Positions 12,017-22,849 of a stretch of DNA of 64,000 bases are shown in pieces (the stretch's first letter is position 1; the number at the start of each line of letters is the position of its first letter). Origin of the DNA: Eucalyptus grandis (taxonomy: Eukaryota; Streptophyta; Magnoliopsida; Myrtales; Myrtaceae); NCBI RefSeq assembly GCF_016545825.1, contig NC_052616.1:61091278-61155277 (forward strand). The letters are read 5' to 3'. The notes beneath the pieces were generated by a model. The model was not told the origin of the DNA, ran no database searches, and saw only the letters and a program-made list of their open reading frames with translations. The translations under genes were made by a program, and so were the position numbers.

Positions 12017-12566
12017 TTACTTCCCTTCTCCGAGGCTAATAATCTGAGTCGGACCGACTTTCTTTCTTAGACGGTTGACCAGAGGCACTGCGTCAACTCC
12101 CCCAACTACCACCACCTTGTCTTCTCCTTCAAAGGCCGCTGAGTTTACACCTGCATATGTTGACAGCATTGCTTGTCAGGGAAATTGATTGTGTAATTTA
12201 AAACAGCGGCAACAGTCGAAGTGAAAATTATTAATTCGTTTTGGAGGAACTGAGGTTGAGCAGAAGTGATGATTCAAGATCAGACGCGATGAAAACATCA
12301 TCGAATGAGGCCGATTAACCTAAGCATAAAACCAAGTTCATGGGAAGTAGAGGGTCGTTACCATCTGCTTCGGTGATGGTCTGAAGAGCCTTGGTTCTGC
12401 ATTTCTGGCACTTCATCTGAACCTTCAACACGATCTTCTTCTGCGGATCCGTGCACAGACAACGTCAACACGCGAAACCAGCTAACTCAAAGAGATGAAA
12501 GAGAAGAGAAACAAGAGATCTGGACACCCAAACATAATCACAGAAGCAGAATTCACAAACCGTCAT
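12017..12566 (-). CDS. HMA-domain protein A (HPP/HIPP-like), three exons
   Basis: Predicted exons on the minus strand: 12566-12561 (ATGACG), 12440-12362 and 12150-12017 (TAA). Introns are GT..AG. The joined CDS is 219 nt, 72 aa. It is a single heavy-metal-associated ferredoxin-like domain: strand 1 KKIVLKVQM, then an intact MKCQKC copper/zinc-type MxCxxC site at residues 10-15, a helix, and the second half with DKVVVVG and VNRLRKKVG. There is no C-terminal CaaX box, so isoprenylation is not expected. Family members bind metal ions or act as metallochaperone-like or susceptibility proteins; the specific metal is unknown. The six-base first exon is unusual and the donor (GTTTGT) is weak. It is the most diverged member of the array, with a Gly-Glu-rich tail in place of SVED. 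Confidence 0.8.
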
Positions 12567-12697
12567 GTTTTTTTAGGTATGCTCTGATCAAATCAATGGA
12601 AGCTGAATGTTATGCACGAGCCGGCGCGCGTAAGCCCTAGAGAAATGAGCGAATACTGATTGGAAGCTGCGGGAAGACGAGGGTGGCGATGAACGGC

Positions 12698-12703
12698 TTT
12701 ATA
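12698..12703 (-). promoter_or_regulatory. TATA box of HMA A
   Basis: TATAAA on the minus strand about 132 bp upstream of the ATG. A CGACGCGTT block (12732-12740) lies about 30 bp further upstream, as in the other copies. Confidence 0.55.
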
Positions 12704-12929
12704 GCACTTGGCTTGTACGGACACACGTTTGCGACGCGTTTTTTTAAGCCTTCTCGGGCAAGGCAGCATTGACGTTGGAAGGCCCCAAAAAAAAAAAAAA
12801 GAACAAAGAACAAAGAAAAGCATTTTAAGAGAAGCTTCCGGTGAATTGACGTCAGAAATGTTACGATGGTTCCTCGCAAATTCCGCCATTTTGCATTGAA
12901 ATTGTGATCCGGCCGCCTACTTAGGTTAT

Positions 12930-13159
12930 GGGTGCATACTATTTATCTGGGTCCAGTTCCATCAAAACGAAAAATTTGATATGTGATGATCGATTGGATG
13001 TATAATAAGAAAGTCAAACCACTCTTGAAAATTGTACTCTAATACCATAGAGGAAAATGAGTGCCCAATAGTTGTCCTTTATGTTGCTTACTCTTTTTGT
13101 TATTCTTTGCTTAATCTAATGTGTTTCTTCTATATCATCATTTGTTCAATGTGATAGCG

Positions 13160-13219
<60 letters not shown>

Positions 13220-13940
13220 ACATATTGTTTTCTACATGCAAGGCTTAGCTTACGCATGATTAATGTTGAGATATATATGTTTTTAAAATATATATTTCCA
13301 ATTTTCCATCGGGAAAAATTGTAGTATGATGGAAAACTATAGAAAGATTGCTTGTGCAAGTTGACTTTTCTATCGACATGTTAATTTATAGTGCTCTGCT
13401 CATTTTCAATATCTTTAATTATCCATGCAGCAGGCGAGCATGTTGGTTTCGCTTTGAGCCAATGAAAAGCCTTCATGAACTTCTCCTAAAATGAAGGCAC
13501 TAATTTGACCTTTACAAACCTTATAAACATGAGAAAAAGCTTTAGTTAGTTTTAGTATACATATTTAGGTCCGATTAATGGGTGCCCTGAACAGTCATTA
13601 AGCATACTTAATGGAAACATTCTGATTTCCTAAGCATTGATTGCACACGACACTAAAAAGAATTGTGTATGGAAACTGTTAACAAATCTTGGAGTCTCCA
13701 GGACACTTATTAACAAGTGCACTTGGAAAACGTTTTAGCAAATCCTTAACGTAAATTCCAAACGATGACAATGTAGTCGTTATATTTAGGGCACAATGTA
13801 TATGAAAAATTTATTGACTTTTATGAACTTTCGTCAATAATAATAGTAGGTACACCAAACAAACTTACAAAAAAAATATTGCAAAATGATGAGATGCGTT
13901 TTGGCTTTACTATTTTTCCCAATAAAGAAAGACAGCTAAA
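12930..13940. other. Flank upstream of HMA A, no gene recognised
   Basis: AT-rich intergenic DNA with a (TA)n run at 13165-13213. ORFs across that run are Ile-Tyr repeats produced by the microsatellite, not genes. Confidence 0.5.
13165..13213. repeat. (TA)n microsatellite
   Basis: About 24 uninterrupted TA units, followed by TGTGTG. Confidence 0.95.
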
Positions 13941-13964
13941 GTCAGTCGTTCATGTTGAAAATGT

Positions 13965-14100
13965 TATATAGGCGTACCGTGTACGATGGGAAATCAAACC
14001 ATTGCTTTGGTACAAAAAGTCCAAAAGTAGGGAGAAGAAGTGCGTTCGCTTTCATATGAACTTTTTGGATTGAGTCAACTCGTGCATTTGATTTAGGAAC
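13965..14100. repeat. Dispersed duplicate of 41080-41180
   Basis: The phrases AATCAA.CCATTGCTTTGG, then TACAAAAAGTCCAAAAGTAGGGAG, recur at 41080-41125, followed in both places by CGCTTTCATATGAACTTTTT. Both copies lie far upstream of an HMA gene (A and E), so they mark the edge of a shared duplicated unit. Confidence 0.7.
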
Positions 14101-14156
14101 ATTTGCATTATTAGTATTAATTGTTAGATTTTTTTTGAAAAATGATTTAATTAAAA

Positions 14157-15235
14157 AGAGAGAGAGAGAGAGAGAGAGAAAGGGAGACCGAGCTGGGGCT
14201 AGGCCGGCCCGGCCTTCTCTCTTTTCCCTTCTTCTTCCATTCTTCTTCCTCTCCCTTGCTTGGGCCAGGCCCATTTCCTTGGTTCCTTCCCCGGCCCGGC
14301 CCGCGCGCCATCTTCTTCCTCCTTCCTCCCTCACGCGACGCGCGCTCCTCTCTGGCGACAGAGATTTAAAGGAGCAGAAAGCAAAAGCAGCCGTGATCCG
14401 CGGGTCAAGATCAGGCATGCCGGCAAGCTGGCAGCGGCAGAAGCAAGGGATAGAGAGAGAGAGAGGCTCGTTCCAGGTTTTTTTTTTTACTTTTATACTT
14501 TTTTTTCGTTAGGGAGCCGAGAGAGAGATTCCGAGGGAGAGATCTGAGAGCTCGAGAGAGCGGAGGGCGAGCCAGAGGGAGAGAGTGAGATCGAGAGAGC
14601 TTTTCGCCGTCGCCTAAGGTCCGCCCGTTGCTCGTCGTCCGAACTAGGTATGTCTTCCGAACCATAGGTGCCCCGTTTTGGGAGGTGTCGGCCTGGAGCT
14701 CGCGACCGACCGGTTCGCGCGAGCTCCGGTCCTACCGATCCTTCATGGATGTTTCCGTGTGTTCTGGTATATTCGGTTAGGAACCTAAGCCCGCGTTGGA
14801 GTATCGATCGTGGCAAAAATCTGTTGTTTAACTGCTTGCTAAAATGCTCGAACGAGATGTCGAGTTTTTGGGGTCTGTTTTGGTCGAGACCGATCGTTTC
14901 TCGTTAATGCCCATTCTGAGTGCGATTAACCCGTCCCCGAGCTATTTTGAGTGCTTCTTGTACATGTCGTGTGGACGTTTGCCTAAGCCCACGTCTTTAA
15001 TGAATCCGCGTAACTCCTCCCGCAGATGAACCCTAACTGTTTGATGAAATGCCCCAAAGAGAGCTGAAATGCAGTCTCTATTTTTAACTCGAAATAGACT
15101 AGTGCCTGCTGCCATCTCTGTTAAATCATGTTAATTTTTATTGCTTACACTGGGTTCTAGTATGGTTTGCGTGAAATATTCCTGTGTTATCGAATCAACG
15201 AAGTTTTTTGCCATGCTAGAAACGGTCGCCGGTGT
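14157..15235. mobile_element. Old GC/GA-rich repeat, left part (host of the copia insertion)
   Basis: Starts with a (GA)n run (14157-14180), continues through GC-rich DNA and purine-rich GAGAGA tracts (14450-14600) to 15235, and resumes after the copia element at 20360. Composition (GA-rich, then GGTCGCCGG-like, then GGGCTGG/GGCCGGG-rich and A-rich tracts on the far side) resembles plant Ty3/gypsy LTR or leader DNA, but no terminal repeats were identified. Overlapping ORFs here look compositional. Confidence 0.35.
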
Positions 15236-15773
15236 TGTTAGAAAATAGTAAAATTGATTTTGTGTTTTGTGTTTTGATTAGCTTATTTGTCTTTTAATTG
15301 TTTTTTGGCTATGTGTGTGTAAGCAAGTGTTATTCGGTTTGTAAACCGTCAAAGAAACGTGTGCTACAGCACCACGTCTCTTTAAGCCGCCGGAGAAGAA
15401 AAATCATGAAGAAAGTACAAGTCCTTGCTGCTGGAGATCTCAAGAAGTACGAAGGGAGGTGAACTTGTGGCTAGTAATATTTTATTCTTTCTGAAGACTG
15501 CAAGAAGAAGAGATACGCAGCCCACCTTTTTTGACTGCCAAGAAGAAAAGTTTAACTTTAACTCTTGCAAGTTTGAAGTCCATGCGGTGAAGTACTTTTA
15601 GATATAGGGGTTTACGTTAGTTTTAGTGTGTGTGAGAGAGTGAAATTTTAGAGAGAGTTTTAAACTTAGCAAAGTTAGTGTGTACTCTCTTAAGCCTTTA
15701 CAAAGGCATATTGTGTAATATAATCTCTCTTTGTGTGTGTACTCTCTCCCTCCAAGTCTTTTTGGTTCCAACA
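15236..15773 (+). repeat. 5' LTR of copia-1
   Basis: 538 bp, TG..CA. The pyrimidine-rich CTCTCTTTGTGTGTGTAC stretch near the 3' end and the GTGTGAGAGAGTG stretch are present in both LTRs. Confidence 0.95.
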
Positions 15774-15775
15774 AT

Positions 15776-15786
15776 TGGTATCGAGC
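15776..15786 (+). other. Primer-binding site of copia-1
   Basis: TGGTATCGAGC, two bases after the LTR. The usual site complementary to the 3' end of initiator tRNA-Met is TGGTATCAGAGC, so this one lacks one base (A). Confidence 0.7.
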
Positions 15787-15791
15787 TAGCA

Positions 15792-17027
15792 ATGGCATCC
15801 ACTAGTTCGTTTCAGTTGCAACTTCCAAAGTTGAACAGAAAAATTACAACAACTGGTCCGTCCGGATGAAGGTTCTATTCAGTCCCAAGATTTGTGGAAC
15901 CTGGTGGAGAACGCTACACCGAAGTAGCTGATGCTAAAGAATTCAATGCTTTGAGGAAGGAGGAGAAAGAAGTGTTGGTGGAATCTCGAAAGAAAGATCA
16001 GAAAGCATTATATGCGATCTTTCAAGCTGTGGAGGAGATGATATTTGAAAAAATATCGAGTGCGGAGACAGCGAAAGAAGCGTGGGATATATTGCAAAAA
16101 TCCTACAAAGGCGATGATCATGTCAGGCGGGTGCAGCTCCAAACACTTCGAGGAGATTTTGAGTCTTTACGCATGAATGACTCAGAATCTATCTCGGCTT
16201 ACTTTGATCGTGTACAAGCCATCGTTAACCAACTGAGGGTTAATGGTGAAGAGCTCCAAAATGTACGAGTTGTAGAAAAAATCTTGAGGTCTTTGATTGA
16301 AAGATTTGACTACGTGGTTGTGGCGATCGAAGAAGGCCAAGATATATCAACCATGACGTTGGAGAGGTTGATGGGTTCATTATGTTCGCATGAGCAAATA
16401 ATGAACCGAAGTCTATCGGTTCGAATTGAGCAAGCACTACAGAGTCGGGTCACTCAATCAAATCGAGGAGGTCATCATGGTGCCCGAGGTCGTGGAGGTC
16501 GTGGTGGTGCCCGAGGTAGAGGTGGAAATCTAAATTCCACTAAAAGATATCAAACACGTGACAAATCAAAAGTCAAATGTTTTAACTGTAACAAATTCGG
16601 ACATTACAAATCCGAATGTCGAGCAAACAGGGGGCAAGAGCAGCCAGAATATGTGCACACTGTCGATGCAAATGAAGGTGTGGTGTTAGCATGCCAAATG
16701 GATGACTCAAGTACCATGGACACAAAAATTTGGTATCTTGATACTGGGTGCAGCAATCACATGTGTGGTCAAAAGGAGCTATTTTCGAAGTTAGATGAGA
16801 CGGTTCGTGGTGAAGTCAACTTCGGGAATATATCCAAAATTCTCGTGATGGGCAAAGGTAACATTGATATCAACTCAAAAGATGGTACTAATGTTACTAT
16901 TGCAGACGTTTACTTTGTGCCGGGACTCTTTTGGAATTTGCTTAGTGTTGGGCAACTATCCGAAAAGGCCACAAAGTTAACATTGAAAATGGTGTGTGCA
17001 CCATTAGAGGCGCAAACAATAAGTTGA
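15792..17027 (+). pseudogene. copia-1 gag and protease
   Basis: An ATG at 15792 opens a short frame that breaks within about 25 codons. Two one-base shifts near 15840 and 15880 separate it from the long frame 15894-17027. That frame shows a copia gag (TAKEAWDIL phrase), a Gly-Arg-rich linker (16460-16530), an intact CCHC zinc knuckle (CFNCNKFGHYKSEC, about 16578-16619), and an aspartic protease of copia type with a DTGCSNHM active site near 16740. The frame is lost again around 16990 where the integrase zinc-binding region should follow. As it stands it cannot yield a full polyprotein. Confidence 0.85.
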
Positions 17028-17959
17028 TTACGACAACACAAATGACGAAGAACCGGATGTTTCCTCTATCCCTTCAGACGAAGACTTTATTGAGTTTCCA
17101 AGCAACGACAAAAGATAGCAAGTGGCTATGGCATCTTCGGTTCGGTCATCTAAATTTTCGTGGACTTAAATTACTAGTCCAAAAAAGATGGTGACTGGCA
17201 TGCCTCTTGATCGACGCTCCGCACCGCTCATGTGAAGGATGTCTCGTTGGAAAGCAACATCGGAAGTCTTTTCCAATTGGGAGAGCTAGAAGAGCCAAGC
17301 AACCCACGGAGTTGGTACATACAGATATCTGTGGCCTGTTGAGGTGGAATCATTGGGACAAAAAGGGTACACGCTAATTTTTGTCGATGATTTTACTAGA
17401 AAAACATGGGCTTATTTTTTGAGAGAAAAATTCGAAGCTTTTGGGAAATTTAAAGAATTCAAAGTCTATGTTGAGAAATAGAGTGGCTTTAATTTAAAGA
17501 CATTGAGATCGGATAGAGGTGGAGAGTTTACTTCCAATGAATTTGACAATTATTGTAAAATTCATGGAGTGAAACGTCAGTTGACTGCTAGCTATACTCC
17601 TCAAGCAAAACGGTATAGCAGAAAGAAATAATAGAACAATTTTTGAAATGGCAAGAAGTATGCTAAAGGCTAAAGCATTACCGAAGAAGTTTTGGGCGGC
17701 CGTTGCTTGTGCTGTATTTGTGATAAACGGGTGTCCAACAAGGAGTGTTCTTGGAAGAACTCCACAAGAGGCTTGGAGCGGCAACAAGCCAGATGTTTCG
17801 TTCCTACGGGTATTTGGGTGCGTAGCATATCCCCATATACCGGACGAACGAAGAAAAAAGTTGGATGATAAAAGCGAGAAGTGCATTTTCATTGGATATG
17901 GTAATGTGACTAAGGGTTATAAGCTGTATAATCCTGTCACGGAGAAGGTAATTATTTAG
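17028..17959 (+). pseudogene. copia-1 integrase
   Basis: Reads in pieces. A GAG-pre-integrase zinc-binding segment (LWHLRFGHLN, about 17125) is followed by a CEGCLVGK motif, then core-domain phrases with acidic residues (HTDICG near 17320, RSDRGGEF near 17510, IAERNN near 17620). The C-terminal piece at 17648-17959 is open. Frame changes fall near 17190, 17330, 17380 and 17605, and a TAG replaces a Gln-type codon at about 17479. Catalytic acidic positions are recognisable, but no continuous protein is possible. Confidence 0.8.
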
Positions 17960-18030
17960 CGAGGATGTTTAATTTTTGAAGATGAAGCCTGGGGGACCGG
18001 AATCAAAAGGCTGACCAGAAAGACATTACT

Positions 18031-19270
18031 ATGGAAGATGAACCATTAGTGAGGGAGACCGAAGAATCTTCAATTGAAGATCCATTACTTTCACCTGGTA
18101 GTTCATCTTCCTCACCAGCAACAACTGCAGAACCATTGATTCGTCGTTCACAACGACTGCAGAAGACGCCAGTAAAATTCAAGGATTATGTGGTCACAAG
18201 AGTTGATCATAATGACAATGACGAAATCAACGATGAAACAATGGTAAACTTTTGTTTATTTACCGAATGTGACCCCATATCCTATGATGATGCAGCAACA
18301 GATGAGAAGTGGAACCAAGCAATGGATGAAGAAATCCACTCCATTGAAAAGAATGACACGTGGGTGCTAACTTCTTTACCACCTGGTAAGAAGCCTATAG
18401 GTGTCAAGTGGGTGTACAAAATGAAGTGCAAACCCAACAGTCAGGTGGACCGTTACAAAGCTAGACCGGTGGTGAAAGGCTACAAGCAAAAGCCAGGTAT
18501 TGATTATTTTGAAGTATTTGCAGTGGCTCGAATGGATACCATTCGAATGATCTTGGCACTTGCAGCTCGGTAACCGTTGGAAAATCCATCAAATGGATGT
18601 GAAATTGGCATTCCTTAATGGTTTTCTCGATGAGGAAGTATATGTGGAGCAACCACAAGGTTATGTGAAGAAAGGGTGTGAAAATCAAGTTTATAAACTG
18701 AAGAAAGCATTGTATGGGCTAAAACAGGCACCTCGAGCTTGGTACACGAGGATTGATACTTACCTGTTGGAGCATGGCTTTCAAAAGTGCCCTTATGAGC
18801 ATACACTGTATATCAAATCAAATACTAACGACGATATTATAATTATTTGCCTTTATGTTGATGATTTGATATTTACAAGAAGCTGTGAGAAGATGTTTGC
18901 TGAATTCAGGGAGGCCATGACAAGTCAATTTGAGATGACAGATTTGGGATTAATGTCCTATTTTCTGGGCCTTGAAGAGAAGCAGACAAATGAAGGCATA
19001 TTTGTTTCACAGCAAAAGTATGCTAATGATATTTTGAAGCGATTCAATATGGAAACGCTCAAATCAATTCGAACTCCTGTAGCAGAACGGTTGGAGTTGA
19101 AGAAAGAAGGAACCGGTGAACTAGTAAATCCCACTTATTTCAAAAGTATTGTTGGCAGTTTAAGATATTTGGCTACCACTAGGCCAGATATAACTTATGG
19201 CGTGGGAATTATTAGTCGGTTTATGGAGAAACCATACCAATCACATTTGCAAGCAGCAAAAGAATTTTAA
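18031..19270 (+). pseudogene. copia-1 reverse transcriptase
   Basis: Two open pieces, 18031-18573 and 18560-19270, overlap in different frames, so a single shift near 18565 splits the domain. The first carries the acidic linker and WVYKMKCKPN...YKAR start of the RVT_2 domain. The second has [18 protein letters not shown] and the catalytic YVDD box (LYVDDLIF near 18860). The following GLKQAPRAW and SIVGSLRYL motifs are present. Confidence 0.85.
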
Positions 19271-19816
19271 GGTATGTCGGTGGAACTCGTGATCATGGAA
19301 TTTTATATTCTTACACCGACAACTTCAGTTTAGTGGGGTATACGACACGGTGATTGGGCAGGTGATACTGAAACACGGAAGAGCACTTCCGGATATGCAT
19401 TCTTTCTTGGATTAGGAATAATTTCTTGGTTATCAAAGAAACAACAAGTTATTGCACTCTCAACAGCTGAAGCAGAATACATTGCAGTATCTTCAGCAGC
19501 ATGTCAGGTGATGTGGCTTTGAAGGATGCTTTTTGAGCTTATGCATGAACAAATTATGTCCTACTAAATTGATGTGTGATAACAAGTCAGCGATTGCATT
19601 GGCCAAGAATCCCGTATTTCATGGCAGGAGTAAACATATCGACATCAAGTATCATTATATTCGTGAGCTGATTAAAGAAGGTGAGATTGAACTTGATTTC
19701 TGTAAACCGAAGATCGATTGCGGATATTTTGACAAAACCATTGAAGGCAGATTTGTTCGAGAAATTGAAGACAATGCTTGGTGTCGTAGTCTTACAAAAT
19801 CAATTTTAAGGGAGGC
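19270..19816 (+). pseudogene. copia-1 RNase H and polypurine tract
   Basis: Copia RNase H segments are visible: GYTTR/DWAGD near 19340, a KSTSGYAFFLG phrase, STAEAEYIAVSSAA near 19460, and a final open part 19533-19829 with [23 protein letters not shown]. Frame breaks occur near 19270, 19350, 19520 and 19710. The sequence AAGGGAGGC (19808-19816) directly before the 3' LTR is the polypurine tract. Confidence 0.8.
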
Positions 19817-20354
19817 TGTTAGAAAATAGTAAAATTGATTTTGTGTTTTGTGTTTTGATTAGCTTATTTGTCTTTTAATTATTTTTTGGCTATGTGTGTG
19901 TAAGCAAGTGTTATTCGGTTTGTAAACCGTCAAAGAAACGTGTGCTATAGCACCACGTCTCTTTAAGCCGCCAGAGAAGAAAAATCATGAAGAAAGTACA
20001 AGTCCTTGCTGCTGGAGATCTCAAGAAGTACGAAGGGAGGTGAACTTGTGGCTAGTAATATTTTATTCTCTCTGAAGACTGCAAGAAGAAGAGATATGCA
20101 GCCCACCTTTTTTGACTGCCAAGAAGAAAAGTTTAACTTTAACTCTTGCAAGTTTGAAGTCCATGCAGTGAAGTACTTTTAGATATAGGGGTTTACGTTA
20201 GTTTTAGTGTGTGTGAGAGAGTGAAATTTTAGAGAGAGTTTTAAACTTAGCAAAGTTAGTGTGTACTCTCTTAAGCCTTTACAAAGGTATATTGTGTAAT
20301 ATAATCTCTCTTTGTGTGTGTACTCTCTCCCTCCAAGTCCTTTTGGTTCCAACA
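19817..20354 (+). repeat. 3' LTR of copia-1
   Basis: 538 bp, differing from the 5' LTR at about eight positions, all transitions, mostly C-to-T or G-to-A relative to the 5' copy. Confidence 0.95.
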
Positions 20355-20359
20355 GGTGT

Positions 20360-21770
20360 AGGTAGCTGGTCGGAATGGATGACCGGTGGACGGTGGTGGT
20401 TCGGCGATGGAAGGGAGCCAGGGATCACACGTTGTGAGGCTAGTGTGGCTTTGGTTGGGTTTTGGTGAAGAGCACACACTTCGGGTGATCGGGGAGCTTC
20501 GGGTAATGAAGCTGTAGTAGAAGGAGACCCGAAGATTAAAAAAAAAAAATTGAATAAAAAGAAAAGGAAGACTAGAAATTGAAAAAAAAGTTAAAAAAAT
20601 TAAATTAAAAAAGAATGAAAGAAAAGAGAAAATGGGTTGTGGTTTGTCTGCTTGGGCTGGTGGATGGGCTGGTGTGATGTGGGCCGCAGTAAAGCAGTTT
20701 AGAATCTAAGTGGGCTGGGGCCGTCCCTTTTAAAAAATCCGCGTGGGCCTTTCTTTTTTTAAAGTGGGCTTGAGGCCAGCCTGGTTTTAGTCCAACCCGG
20801 ACGGATATGGTTCGGGTCGGTTTAGTAGGCCGGGTCTCTTGACCCGGTCCGAATTGTCTTTTAATATTAAAAATATAACAAATCCAGAAAATTCTAAAAA
20901 AATAAAAATTTCAGAAAACAATAAAAATACTTAAAAATTCAGAAAAATTTTCAAAATTAAAAAATCCATAAGAATCCTTGGAAAATTAAAAAATTCGAAA
21001 AATTTTATCCATAAGAATCCTTGGAAAATTAAAAAATTAGAAAAAATAAATTGCTTTTTGAAAATCCAAAAACATAAAAATATATAAAAACCTAAATTTC
21101 CTAAAAATCAAGAAAATTTTCAAATTTTTTTTTTAGTTTCCTTGAAAATGGCTCAAGAAGTCTTTTTTGGGTAGTCTTTTCTTTAAACCTGTTAAAAGCG
21201 TTGGTGAAAATCGTACTCAATTGAACAAGCCTTTAGAGCTCTATCATAGGGTTTCGATTACTCTCAGAGAAAGATAACTATGATTTATTATGTCTCCTCT
21301 TTAGCTTAGTTAGGAATGGCACTTAATTTCTCTTAGTTGTTAGATGCTTCTTTGCCCTGCAATTTATTCAATGCCTTCTTTGGTTATTATTTGTTATTTT
21401 AATGATTACGCATTTGCATGATCACCTCATATATTAGTGGATAGGATTCAAATTAATCTAAACTGCCTGACAAAGACACGAACAAGATTAGGTATCAAAA
21501 ATGGTACTAATCACTTAATTAATGTAATTAAGTTCTCAACCCTATATTCTCTAGTTGCGTAAGAAGTGTGATATACTCTTATGCCTCAATTGGTTTCGAG
21601 CCAACCCCGATAAATTAGTGGCAATTTATTATTACAAAATTCTTATGAATACCCTAATGTCGCGTGGGGTATGGACTTGGAAAAACCTATACTTGATCAT
21701 TAGTCATAGGCCCGTTTTTTAGGTAATATCACTAAACCTGTTCCCTCTCCTGAGAGGTAGGTCATGGCAT
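20360..21770. mobile_element. Old GC-rich then A-rich repeat, right part (host of copia-1)
   Basis: Continues the sequence interrupted at 15235. Contains a GGGCTGG/GGCCGGGTC-rich stretch (20640-20850), a strongly A-rich stretch with repeated AAAATTCAGAAAA-like words and a short direct repeat (TCCATAAGAATCCTTGGAAAA, 20967 and 21009), and a lower-copy-looking part to 21770. No ORF of interest. A decayed gypsy LTR/leader is the most likely origin. Confidence 0.35.
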
Positions 21771-21774
21771 ATGC

Positions 21775-22390
21775 TTGACAATTAACTCATTAATTTGCTC
21801 AACAGTGTAAAAAGAATCAGGTTTTTGAGAAATTGTTCTTTTCAACAAAACTTTCTTTTTGGAAGTAAAATCTAAAAAAAGAGAGGAATGCATAATACCT
21901 TTAATATACACGAGATAGCCACATTAAACAAATACAAAACATGTGAAAAATGTTTAATTATGACAACTAAATTCTAAATAAAAATAGAAAAAGAACAAAA
22001 AAGAAGGAAAGTAAATTTGGGTCTACCACTTTAAAATGCAACTGAATACGTTCAGCCAATTTTTCCTTTTCAGTAAAAAATGGGGTGAATTTAATTATAC
22101 AAGGGATGGAACTATGAAGCAAATGTTTTAAAAAGAAACAGCATGAGCCGTATTGAATAAAGTTAACACAAGAACTCGTCAAAAAGGAAACAACCTAGTA
22201 CATTTTTCTCTCTCGAACAACTTTCTCAATCTTGGAAGGTGGTCAATTTTTAATTTCAATTTTCCTAATAATTAAGAATTTCATTATTTCCCGACCTTAA
22301 ACAATAAAAAAGAAGCCACCACTCTTACTCGCCCCAACCCAACTCTCTCTCTCTCTCTCGCCCCCTCATTCTCTCTCTCCACGTTCTACA
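21775..22390 (+). repeat. Duplicated 5' flank of the GCP3 fragment (block X copy)
   Basis: Nearly collinear with 53619-54290, starting at the shared phrase CTTGACAATTAACTCATTAA and including GAGATAGCCACATTAAACAA and a (CT)n run just before the ATG. This looks like the promoter and 5' UTR of the GCP3-derived fragment that follows. In block Y, a duplicated CTGAGAAATTG segment adds length. Confidence 0.8.
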
Positions 22391-22790
22391 ATGGAAAAAG
22401 AAGACCAGTACAAGGTCGCAGATCTAGTCAAACAGCTCGTCCTCCGCTTGCTCTCCCAGAACCCCAGCGCCCCCGCCCGACGCTCCCGACTCGCTCCGTT
22501 TCCAGAGCTCGCTCTGCTACGCATTCCGCATCCAATCCACCCAGCTCACCCCCGATGCTGCCGCCCTCTCAGAGTCAATCAAGTATCGGCTCGCCACACT
22601 AGTTAAGTCCTCTCAAACCCTCGCTTTGCCGATCTGTTCGCCAAATTTGCCTCCAAGACTGGCCCAGGAAGCGTCAACAATAAGTGGGCGGTTCTTCAAT
22701 TGCACAAAACAGTGGCCGAGGATTGGAGCAGTGCGAACAGCGGGCTTGATTACTTGGGGCCGTTGCCCAATTTGGATTCGTGTGAGACCT
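22391..22790 (+). pseudogene. Gamma-tubulin complex component 3 (GCP3) N-terminal fragment
   Basis: The ATG at 22391 opens a frame (DQYKVADLVKQLVLRLLSQN) that matches the N-terminus of plant GCP3, the spindle-pole/gamma-tubulin ring component that nucleates microtubules. The match continues in a second frame (ALSESIKYRLATLVKSSQ) and, after another shift, through FADLFAKFASKTGPGSVNNK and LDYLGPLPNL before a TAA near 22788. So there are two frameshifts and a truncation: only about 130 of roughly 840 residues remain, with no GRIP domains. It is a passenger gene fragment, not a working copy. A shorter copy is at 54291. Confidence 0.85.
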
Positions 22791-22849
22791 AAGAACTGAA
22801 GAAGAAGAAGATGAATTGGTTAAGTGAGCTGTAGATGGGTTAATAATGG

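Larger units (their letters stand above)
15236..20354 (+). mobile_element. Full-length Ty1/copia retrotransposon (copia-1)
   Basis: Two 538-bp LTRs (15236-15773 and 19817-20354), each starting TGTTAG and ending CCAACA, flank a plus-strand gag-protease-integrase-reverse transcriptase-RNase H region in copia order. A perfect 5-bp target duplication, GGTGT, flanks it (15231-15235 and 20355-20359). I count about eight LTR differences, all transitions (about 1.5 percent), so insertion is recent. The internal genes nevertheless carry multiple frameshifts and at least one nonsense codon, so the copy is non-autonomous. Confidence 0.95.

Noticed and set aside
13942..14816. Several 84-158-codon ORFs in both strands
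   Set aside because: They span (GA)n and GC-rich tracts and read as Arg-Glu or Ser-Leu repeats, shadows of composition rather than genes.
22341..22360. (CT)n run as a possible promoter element of an active gene
   Set aside because: It precedes a GCP3 fragment with two frameshifts. I described it only as part of the duplicated 5' flank.
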